Part shown: positions 34,501 through 43,700 of the stretch, piece after piece | Position numbering within the stretch: the stretch's first letter is position 1 | Layout of the letters: each line of letters opens with the position of its first letter | Assembly (NCBI GenBank): GCA_030639305.1 | Contig: DAOWCY010000003.1 | Coordinates: 1 to 64,000 of the forward strand | DNA from: JAGLQA01 sp023135565 | GTDB lineage: Bacteria > Acidobacteriota > Aminicenantia > UBA2199 | DNA: 64,000 nucleotides | Reading direction: 5' to 3' | Translations under genes and position numbers: made by a program | Notes under the pieces: model-generated | What the model saw: the letters and a program-made list of their open reading frames with translations, nothing else | What the model was told of the DNA's origin: nothing | Database searches by the model: none

Positions 34501-34772
34501 AGCGCAAACTGGCGGCAATCTGGTCGCGTTTAATAGGTATAGAAGTAGAACAGGTCAGTATAGATGATAATTTCTTCGAGTTAGGCGGGCATTCTTTGAA
34601 AGCCACCATTATGATGGCGGAAATCCACAAAGAACTGGAAGTAAAAGTAGATTTGGTAGAGATATTCAAAGCTCCCACTATCAAGGAAATAGCTTCTTTA
34701 ATCGATGACATCCGTTGGTTGAGTCAAGGCCGGGCGGAAAGCGGTCAAGAAGTGGAGGAGGTAATAATATGA
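28521..34772 (+). CDS. Non-ribosomal peptide synthetase, half C-A-PCP-C-A-PCP
   Basis: 2083 aa, cytoplasmic assembly-line enzyme. Residues 1-260 are only the C-terminal lobe of a condensation domain (no HHxxxDG). A1 spans about 279-880: A3 YTSGSTGIPKG, A4 FDWSVWEIF, A5 YGPTEAT, A7 YRTGDRARW, A10 PNGKVD. PCP1 has GGHSLKA near 922. The C domain spans 980-1430 with HHIVNDG near 1114. A2 spans 1444-1975: A3 YTSGSTGTPNG (lysine of PKG replaced), A4 NFCVSFQE (aspartate replaced by cysteine), A5 YGSTEMH, A7 YRSGDIGRW, A10 PNGKVDRE. PCP2 has GGHSLKA near 2022. In-frame repeat-derived inserts lie near residues 428-473 (58-bp element), 718-735 and 1468-1499. It overlaps the next gene by ATGA. No product is predicted with confidence. 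Confidence 0.93.
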   Translation: MIDKDTFDRLWLAAGQKVEERKYWLEKLAGELVKSSFPTIYKESGVTKKSEDAQEAPRSVKDRDAVELIFSRELSARLIKLSTASDIRLHIVLTAVLTLLLGKYTGNDDILTASPLLKSDADEDKGESLINKVLILRNALTAGMSFKELLLQVRQTLVEADEHRHYPIEVLLKQLNLSGPPFAAALLLENIHDREYLSLVEPEVIFSFSRSEDSISGQVEYSASSYDKGTIERIAGHFRRLVEVVLDSPEIQAAEVELLSTEEKKQLLVEFNHPQEEFPVDKTIPGLFEKQVVKTPDNIAVTGIPGSETNAVLSYRELNEEAGNLAALLVKKGVQPGDIVGLMVERSIGMIVGIIGILKSGAAYLPINPKSPGVRTAYMLRDCSAALLLTSGNLFKEAAGLGDWQGETIFINAPDEFKTGVEAQVEVDEKKGTGNHDASLTRKRRKLNKSFDQTFSKVWPPAGPPEARQSNVMTGQFTHLSSSSYPAYIIYTSGSTGIPKGVPITHGNFCPLMFWGYRHSGLGPGDRVIQNLSYYFDWSVWEIFIALTSGSGLYMINEEILLTPGAEVNFILENKITALHITPTQYRYLIDVGKKLDTLKYLAIGAEKLTYDLLVRSFESVNEDCRVFNMYGPTEATIMAAVLEIDRAIIPGYKELSSVPIGETIANTSLLVLDKHMKLCPIGVTGELYIGGDGLSQGYLNNPGLSAEKFITAPAFSIQLQPGHPSPLTPHPSPFTIYRTGDRARWLPDGTVEFLGRVDFQVKIRGYRIEPGEIENRLLNHQQVKEALVMARQYENGENYLCAYIVAQQAEGIQRGAAEAVQSDKSGEQSRELSPAHLREYLSAQLPDYMVPSYFVFLDKMPLSPNGKVDLKALPEPQVGRGTVPYAAPRDDTEKKLAQIWSEVLELDEAPGIDDNFFESGGHSLKATTLTSAIYKEFTVNIEIQEVFRQPTVRELARLVRGLEELEYAAITPVKEEEHYALSYAQRRLWILCQFEEDSTAYNMPLALTISGDLDVEAFERALQALIERHESLRTVFVTVDGDPRQKIINIKDFESTIEQVDLRSLEEKARQEEARKLYTAAANRVFDLESGPLFLFKLVKIEEKKYIFIYNIHHIVNDGWSQGIISRELVTLYNCFSRGEENPLLPLELQYKDYTHWHNRLIESGGFAESRDYWLEKFKDKPNGTELPFDHPRKAVQTFNGGRVSFVFDGQKTSKLFRISQEEDATLFMVLLTLVNVFLYRYTGQSDIIVGAPIANRKRPELSNIVGFLVNTLVYRCEVNPAHSFRQQLAQVKQEALDCYRYQDYPFDLLVEQSDLERDMSQSPLFNVMLAHNNAAAEDLESAFEGVHISGYEYSDDFNMSKFDLIFFMDEVGDRVQTRIEYNSDLFERSAIERMAGNFMTLVDHVVSDAAVTVSGLNITTGSEYDRVTRLFNDTRCEFSPLTLQEIFEKQVEKTPGKIAVIGIAGGNYKSQNTNYKIPGGSGPTGIPNSESQTAKKSRPAVITYRDLNKEANRFAHFLREEHQVKSNYVIGVSMDRSIEMIIVLLGIIKSGAAYLAVDPTYPADRVAHVLADSKAALLVSDKMRPELFAGYAGEILDITVLADKIAEKSSRNPTVVNQPADILYVNYTSGSTGTPNGAMLSHDCLTNLIRWQNEKTAIDCSMRVLQFTSINFCVSFQEIMGALTSGGELHPIGDIERQDIDYLMSFLSEQQIEVLFLPFSYLNFLFNESGRWDRAFKHNLEHIVTAGEQLKITAGLKRFLDANPHIQLHNHYGSTEMHVVTSYTLDASTAARTPIPPAGKPISNIKIFILDEFFNVAPLGVYGELCVAGSLELPGYIDNEELTAEKSISCPRLSDVKLYRSGDIGRWLPDGNIELRGRKDFMVKVRGFRVEPGEIESKILAVEKVRECVVVVREDEAGQKYLVAYVSLENIEAAQIKRIITNELPQYMIPKIVVLESLPLMPNGKVDREQLPDPDLSAEEDRVIVPPGNEVERKLAAIWSRLIGIEVEQVSIDDNFFELGGHSLKATIMMAEIHKELEVKVDLVEIFKAPTIKEIASLIDDIRWLSQGRAESGQEVEEVII
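29865..29922 (+). repeat. 58-bp palindromic dispersed element, copy 8, in frame inside the NRPS gene
   Basis: AAAAGTTTTGATCAAAC through GCCGGAGGCAA, inserted at a codon boundary (codon 449) between adenylation motifs A2 and A3. It encodes SFDQTFSKVWPPAGPPEA. The flanks AAATTAAAC and GGCAA are shared with copy 9 but not with the intergenic copies. GGGGACAGGC lies about 50 bases upstream. Confidence 0.93.
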
Positions 34773-37700
34773 GTACTACACGTTTATTTTCCAGGCTTAA
34801 AGAACAGGGAATCATTCTTCACTTAGTGGAGGATAATCTAAAGATTGCCGCCCCGGAAGGGAAGTTGACAGCAGCCCTGTTGGCGGAAATAAAAGCGCAG
34901 AAAAGCGAAATCATCGAGTTTTTAAAGAAGCACATTCAAAAGCAGGAAAAATTCGCCGCCATAGAGCCTGCGGCGGAGAGAGCGTATTATCCTTTATCTT
35001 CCGCCCAGGAACGGTTATACATCGTACACCATATGATGGAAGAGAACATATCCTACAATATGCCTGCTGTGATGGAATTAATAGGCCCGGTAGAAAGGGA
35101 AAAGATGGAAGCCGTTTTTCGTGGTTTGATCGAACGTCATGAAAGTTTGCGCACCTCCTTTGCAGTAATAGATGAGCAGCCGGTACAGGAAATCCACAGC
35201 CCCGAGGAAATCGAGTTTGAAATCGAATATTATGATTTAGAGAAAAAAGGGGACAGGCAAAAAGATGATTTACACTCTGCGCCCCATGTGGTTAAAGAAG
35301 CCCCTGAGAGTGCAAACGAGAACACCCCTCATCACTCATCACTCATAATTCATAACTCAGTCCTCGAGTTTATTCGCCCCTTTGATCTTGCTTCAGCCCC
35401 ACTTATAAGAGCAGGATTAATAAAAATAGGAGAAGAAAAACACCTCTTAATGGTGGACATGCATCATATTATATCTGACGGCACATCGATAGGCATACTG
35501 ACCGGGGAATTTGCCGCACTTTATGGAGGGCAGGATCTACTGTCTTTAAAGCTCCAATATAAAGATTATGCAGCCTGGCAGAGAAGTGAGGAGCAAATCG
35601 AAGCCGTCAAAGGACAGGAACGTTTCTGGCTGGACCGTTTTGCAGGAGAACTTCCCCTATTGAATCTTCCCACCGATTACCCCCGTCCCCCGGTACAGGA
35701 CTTTAAAGGTGATACCCTATATTTCGAAATAGGAAAAGACAGGACAAAAGCTTTAAAAACCCTGGCTGCAGAGGAAGAGGTCACCCTTTATATGGTGTTA
35801 CTTTCTATATATAACATTTTTCTTTCTAAAATCAGCGGGCAAGAGGATGTTATTGTGGGCACCCCCACAGCCGGTCGCAGGCATGCCGATCTTCACCACA
35901 TAATCGGCATGTTTGTCAATACCCTGGCGTTGCGGAATTACCCAGCCGGTAATAAGACTTTTAGAGGGTTTTTGAATGAAGTAAAAAATGTCACACTGGC
36001 TGCTTTTGAGAACCAGGACTATCCCTTTGAAAACCTGGTGGACAAAATAGCAGTAAGCAGGACTACTGCCCGTAATCCTTTATTTGATACGATGTTCGCC
36101 CTGCAAAACATAGACATACCGGTGGAAGCAATGACTGCGTTAAAGATGAGGCCCTATAAATATGAAGCAGGGATAGCGAAATTCGATCTGGCCATCGATA
36201 TAGTAGAAAAAGGAGATATTCTCGGGGCAAAAATAGATTACAGCACCGCGTTATTTAAGCGGGAGACTGTAGAAAGATTTCCCGTTTATTTTAAAGAAAC
36301 TATCTCCTCTGTTTCGGACGCCCCGGACCAGGAGTTATGGCAGGTTGACCTGCTGCCCGAAAAAGCAAAAGAGCGGTTATTATATGATTTTAACGATACG
36401 GTTGTGGATTATCCGCGGGATAGAACTATCCCTGAGTTGTTTGACCGGCAGGTGGAGAAAACCCCGGAGAATATTGCCGTAGTTGAGATAGATGTCGGAG
36501 AAGACGGAGTGGAGTCCGGTCCTGTTTCTCTTACCTACCGGGAATTGAATGAAGAATCCGGTCATTTAGCGGCAGTATTAATTGAAAAAGGCGTCGAACC
36601 CGGCACTATCGTGGGAATAATGGTGGCATCCTCGATAGAAATGATTACCGGGTTACTGGGTATATTGAAAGCAGGAGGCGCTTATTTGCCCATAGACCCA
36701 GCTTATCCTAAAGATCGGAAGCAGTATATACTGGCCGACAGCAGCGCCGGGCTGCTGCTCACTACCGGGAGTTTGTCGGAAAAGGTTGACGATTTGGAAA
36801 TGAAGGAGATCAAGACAGTATATATAGATTCCCCGGTTAAAGTTAAGGATGAAGTTGAGGCAAAAATGGGGACGGCTGCCCTCACTACGAGGGGAGGGAC
36901 TAATCGGTCCCCGGTTTCCGATCTCGCCTATATCATTTATACTTCCGGTTCTACCGGCAGGCCCAAAGGAGTAATGGTGGAGCATCGCGGCGTTGTCAGG
37001 TTGGTGAAGAAACCGAACTTTATAGATTTTCAAGAAGGTAAACGGCTGCTGATGACCGGAGCGTTGGTATTCGATATAACCACCTTAGAGATATGGGGCC
37101 CTCTTTTAAACGGTCTACGTTTATATTTAGTGGGCAAGGAAATCATCATGGACGCAGGGAAATTGCGGGATGCGGTGGTAAATAAAAAGATAACCATACT
37201 GCATTTAATCCCACAGCTATTCAACCAGTTTTTGGAGCAGTGTCCCGATATGTTTGCCGGTCTCGAATATTTCTTAGTGGGCGGCGACCTGGTGAAGCCG
37301 GGGCCGGTAATTAAGCTGCGCAATATGTACGATCATATTAAAATTCTTCATTGTTACGGACCCACGGAGAACACCACTTTTTCCACCACTTTCCCGGTTG
37401 AGAAAGATTATGGAGAACGGCTTCCCATAGGCAAACCCATCAGTAATTCCAGCGTGTATATCCTGAATAAGTACAAAAAATTGCAGCCTATCGGTATTCC
37501 AGGTGAGTTATATGTAGGTGGTGACGGCCTGGCCCGCGGTTATTTAAACAACCCCCAGCTCACAGCAGAGAAGTTCCTATCTCTTTCTTTTGATCTCGAT
37601 AGGTCTGATAAGTCCGAACCAATCACTCTCTACCGTACCGGTGAGGGTGCGGCGCACCCGCCCTCTAAGCTTACAAGCGGCAGATCCTCAAACTTCACCG

Positions 37701-40700
37701 GTCACAACTTACCAATCACACTTTATCGTACCGGTGATCTGGCCTGCCGGCTGCCGGACGGCAATATCGAGTTCTTAGGGCGCATCGATCACCAGGTAAA
37801 AGTGCGCGGCGTTCGCATCGAATTAGGGGAAATAGAAAACCGTTTAATCGAACAAAACGAAGTCAAAGAAGCCGTGGTTATTGCTCGTGAGGACAAAACA
37901 GGAGATAAATACCTCTGTGCTTACATAGTAGCAAGTAGTATGGAGCAGGGAACAGTGAGTGGAGAAGACACTGACAGGGGACTTTCATCCTCGAAATTAC
38001 GGGAATATTTATCTTTCCGGCTGCCCGATTATATGGCGCCTTCATATTTTGTGTTTTTAGAAAGAATGCCTTTAAACCCCAACGGCAAGGTCGATTTAAA
38101 GGCCTTACCGGAACCGGGATTAGGAGAATCGGAAGTGGAATATGTCGCGCCGCGGAATGAAATAGAAAAAAAATTGGTGGGAATATGGTCTGAAATCCTG
38201 GGTTTAGAAAAGGAGATAATAGGTATCGATGCCGATTTCTTCCAGTTGGGAGGTCATTCTTTAAGAGCCACCATTTTAACCGCTAAAATTCATAAAAAAT
38301 TGGCTGTTAAAGTACCGCTGGTCGAATTATTTCAAAAATCCACTATAAGAAAATTGGCCCTTTTTTTAGAGACAGCCGTGAAGGAGAGGCATTTTTCTAT
38401 AAAAGTAGTGGAGAAAAAAGAATATTATCCACTGTCGTCAGCCCAGAACCGGTTTTTTATTCTCCAGCAGGTGACACCCGGCAGTGCGGCTTACAATATG
38501 CCCATGGTCAATCAAATAGAAGGTAGGCTCAAAAAAGAAAAATTCGAAACAGCGCTGAGAGAAATGATCCACCGCCATGAGAGTTTCCGCACCTCTTTCA
38601 GGTTGATTGGGAACCGACCGGTGCAGTGCGTCCACGATCCCGCCGATATAGAATTCAAAATGGATTATTTTGATTTAACGGGAACCTCGCTTGCGGCCGG
38701 CAGTTTGCAGTCAGCAGCCGGCATTATCCGGGATTTTGTTCGTCCTTTCGACCTGTCGAAAGCCCCGCTGCTGCGCCTGGGATTGATTAAGTTGGCGGAA
38801 GCGAGACATGTTTTGTTGTTCGATATTCACCACATTATAGGTGACGGTACATCTTTGAATATTTTTTTACAGGAGTTTATGATCCTTTATGGGAATGGCC
38901 GGTTGGAACCGCTGCCGCTGCAATATAGAGACTTTGCCCAATGGCAGTATGATAACCTGGACGCGGGAAAACTCCGGGAACAAGAAAATTACTGGCTGGA
39001 ACGGTTTTCCGGCGAAGTGCCGGTATTGAATATGCCCACCGATTTTCCCAGGCCCTCGATACAGAGCTTTGCCGGCGATAAATTCGATTTCGTCCTGGAA
39101 GAATCTTTAACCGCTGATCTTTATGGTTTGATAAAAAAGACCGGGACCACTTTAAATATAGCCCTGCTGGCTGTATTCAATATCTTATTGTCCAGGTATT
39201 CAGGGCAGGAAGACATAATCATCGGCACCACCATATTTGGCAGGCATCATACCGACCTGCAAAATATTTTCGGGCTCTTGTTAGAGACCCTGGCTTTTAG
39301 AAATTATCCTCGTGGAGAACGTACCTTCGAACAATTTTTTCAGGAAGTGAAACAGGCCGTATTGGCAGATTTTGAGAACCAGGCTTATCCTTTCAGGGAG
39401 TTGATAAAGAAATTGGGAGCAGAAAACGAGATCAGCCGTAATCCCGTATTTGACGCCATGCTGATAATACAGAACTTAGAGCAAACGGAATTTAAGCTGG
39501 AAGGCCTGCAATTTTCACCATATAAGCCTGATGACATAGAGTTATATGATACGTCGAAGTTGGATTTCACCTTAGAAGCTTTTGAAACAGGTGAAGAGAT
39601 TGTTTTTCACCTGGAGTACTGCACCCGGTTGTACAAACGGCAGACCATGGAACGATTTGCCCGCCATTTTATAAACATTATCCGGGAAGTGGTGCGGGAA
39701 CCGGGAATCCGGTTGGCAGCCATTGCTGTGATCGATGAGGAAGAAAGGGAGAGATTGTTGGTAGAATTTAATGATACCGGCCCGGGAACCGGTGTAAACA
39801 AAAGCAGAACCATTGTGCAGCGTTTTTCCGACCAGGTAGAAAAAATACCCCATCGTATTGCCGTTTTAGGCGCATGTGCGGATGTTCCCGGCTGTGTACC
39901 GGGTGGTGAACAGCGGTTGGCACAGTTAACCTACAGTGCTTTAGACGAAAAGTCGAATCGATTGGCCTTACTGCTGCAAGAAAAGGGAGCCGAACCCGAC
40001 ACAATAGCTGCTGTTTTGGTAGAGCCATTCTTAGAGATGCCTGTCGCTTTGTGGGGGATTTTAAAATCCGGCGCTGCTTACTTACCTATCGAACCCGGTA
40101 CCCCGGCGGATAGAATCTCCTATATGCTGGAAGACAGCGGCGCCCGGCTGCTGCTCACTACCCGGGGTGTTTGGGAAGCAGTCGGCAGTTTAGAAAATTG
40201 GCCGGGCGAAGTGATTTTTATAGAACAGCAGGCCCACCACGTGGGCGGGGATTTAGCCGCTTCGCGGCAGGCCAACCACGCAGGCGGGGATTTATCTTAT
40301 GTGATTTATACATCCGGTACTACCGGCAGGCCCAAAGGCGTGTTGGTTGAACACGGTAATCTTTCATCTTACATCGCCGCTTTTGAAAATGAATTCGATC
40401 TTGGCCCTGAGGATACTGTTATCCAGCAGGTGTCTTATGCATTTGACGCTTTTGTGGAAGAGTTGTATCCCATCTTAATCAAGGGAGGTAAGCTGGCCAT
40501 ACCGGGCAAAGCAGCCAACCGGGATCTCCGGGCGCTGTGTAATTTTATCGCAGCCATGAGGGTCACGTTTATTACATGTTCGCCGCAGTTGTTGAACGAG
40601 TTTGATAAAGTAGTAGGCAGCCTGCCCCCTGGCACTGCCAATCCACTGTCTTCGCTACGTATTTTGATCAGCGGCGGCGACCGGTTAAAAGGCAGATACA

Positions 40701-43700
40701 TAGAGAATCTCAGGAAAAAAGGCGCTGTGTACAACACTTACGGCCCCACGGAAAGTACCGTATGTACCACATATTACCGCTGCGACCCAGAAGGTGAAGT
40801 GTCTGACGATGTGCCTATCGGCAAACCCATCAGCGGTTATAGTGTTTACATCGTAGACAAATACGATAACCTGCTGCCCATCGGTGTGCCCGGTGAGTTG
40901 TGTGCCGCCGGACCCGGCGTAACCCGTGGTTACCTCAACCAACCCGAACTCACTGCCGGGAAATTTGTGCAGCCGGATAGGACTAATAAGAAAAATAGGT
41001 CTTATACGTCCTATAGGACCTATACTCCCTATAAGTCCTATAGGACAGGAGATTTGGCCCGCTGGCTGGCGGACGGCAATGTAGAATTTTTAGGCCGCAT
41101 CGACCGGCAGGTTAACATAAGGGGCTTCCGCATCGAATTGGCGGAAATAGAAGCACAATTGACAGCTTTGGGAAATATAAAAGAAGCAGTAGTGGTAGAA
41201 AGAGAAAGAAAATCGGGCCAGGATTATCTAACTGCCTATGTGGTATGTGAGGGAGAACTCGATCAAACTGGAGTGAAAAATCACCTGTCCCGGATGCTGC
41301 CTGATTATATGATACCGCCTTATATTTTAGCGGTTGAGCAAATTCCCCTCACGCCGACAGGCAAAATAGACCACAAGCGGCTGCCTTCTCCTGACGCCCC
41401 GGTTGACCGGGTTTATGCTGCCCCTGGAAGCGAAAAGGAAAAGATATTGGCTGGAATCTGGCAAGAAGTATTGGAATTAGAGCGAGTCGGTTTGGATGAT
41501 AATTTCTTTGATATCGGCGGCACCTCACTCGATATTTTTAAAGTGAACACCGGGATAAAAGAGGAATTTGACCGGGAAATACCTGTAGTCTCTATGTTCC
41601 GGCACACAACAGTCCGTTCGCTGGTTCATCTCCTCGAAGAAGGAGAGGAAGAAGGGCTGCCTGAAGCAAAGCGGCTGGAATTTGCCGCGGCCCTAAATGA
41701 AGGCAAAAAGATAATGAAAAAGAGAATCGGTATTGAAGGCCCCTCACCCGAAGAATTAAAACCGGGAACAAGCAGCGAAGCAGCAGCGGGAATGGAAATG
41801 GAAACGGCAGCGGTTGTGCCAAGAACCGGCCTCGAGATAGCTGTTATCGGCATGGCCGGGATATTCCCCGGTTCTCGCAATATAGATGAGTTCTGGCAGA
41901 ACCTCAAAAACGGTGTAGAAGGCATTGCTTTTTTTAGCGAAAAGGAACTCGAAGCAGAGGGAATAGATACAGAGACCCTGAAAAATCCCAATTATATCAA
42001 AGCAAAAGGAATCGCAGCGGATGCGGAATATTTCGATTCATCATTTTTCGGTTATACCCCTATGGAAGCGCAATTAATGGACCCGCAGATACGCATATTT
42101 ACCCAATGTGTCTGGCATGCCCTGGAAGATGCGGGTTACGATCCCTTTTCCTATAATCGCCGTATCGGTTTATATGCCGGGGCCAATCCTAACTTGCAGT
42201 GGGAATTAATCACCACCTTTGCCAATGTTAACCGGGGATTGAGTGGTTTCATGGTTGCCCAACTCAAAGACAAGGATTTTATGTGCACTCATATTTCTTA
42301 TAAGCTGGACCTGAAAGGCCCCAGTTATGCGGTACAGACCGCCTGTTCTACTTCCCTTGTGGCCGTGCACATGGCGGTGCAGAGCCTGTTGAACGGTGAG
42401 TGTGAAATGGCCCTGGCCGGGGGAGCAGCAGTCGGTATCCCGAAAAAAAACGGTTATATTTACCAGGAAGGGATGATTTTTTCAGCCGATGGCCATAACC
42501 GCACTTTCGATGCAGCGGCAAAAGGTTCCGTATTTAGCGACGGGGTAGGAGCGGTAGTGTTGAAACGGCTGCGGGATGCCATTGCCGATAGAGATAACAT
42601 CTATGCTGTTGTAAAAGGCAGCGCCACCAATAATGACGGGATCCGGAAAATAGGCTACACAGCGCCCAGCATCGACGGCCAGGCAGAGGTTATCAAGACA
42701 GCCCAGTTGATGGCGGAAGTGGAGCCTGAAAGTATCACCTATATAGAGGCCCATGGTACGGCGACGCCCTTGGGCGACACCGTGGAAATCGAAGCCCTGA
42801 AAAAGGCATTTAATACCGAAAAGAAAGGTTTCTGCGCTGTCGGCACGGTCAAGTCCAACATAGGGCACCTGTATTCTGCTGCCGGTGCCGCCGGTTTTAT
42901 CAAAACTGTTTTAGCTTTGAAGCAGCGGTTGATTCCTCCTACTCTCCATTTTAATACTCCCAACCCACAGATCGACTTTGAAAACAGCCCCTTTTATGTG
43001 GTAAGTGAATTAACGGAATGGAAATCGAAGTCTTTAGAAGCCGCCCATGCCGCGGGTCCGCTGCGGGCCGGGGTCAGTGCTTTCGGCATCGGCGGCACCA
43101 ACGCCCATGTAGTGTTGGAGGAATTTGCCGGGCCGGTTACAGGCAGTGAAGTGGAGCACTCGCGTAAATTAAAGTTACTGGCGCTTTCTGCTCGCACGGG
43201 GCCTGAACTGAATCGACTGACAGATAATTTGATTAACTATTTATTAGAGAATCCGGGGATAGATTTTGCCGATGCCGCCTACACTTTGCAAGTAGGCCGG
43301 AAACATTTACCTTACCGTAAGATGGCGGTTCTGCCTGCTCCCGATCTTAAAGAGAAGGAAGAGGCGGAAAAGCTATCGCCGGTAGCCAAAAGAACCGCGG
43401 TGGTTTTTAACAAAGAAGAGCATCGTCCGGTATATTTTATGATCTGCGGTCAGGGATCGCAGTATGTGAACATGGGCATAGACCTATACCGGAGCGAAGC
43501 GGTTTTTAGAAAAGAGATAGACCGCTGCTTCGAGATTTTAGAACCCCTAACCGGATATGATTTAAAAGAAGTCTTATATCCTGAAGAAAAGGGGACAAGC
43601 AAGAAAGAGCACAAATTAAACAAAAGTTTTGATCAAACTTTTTCAAAAGTTTGGCCCCCGGCAGGGCCGCCGGAGGCAAGGCAAGAAAAAAAAGAACCTA

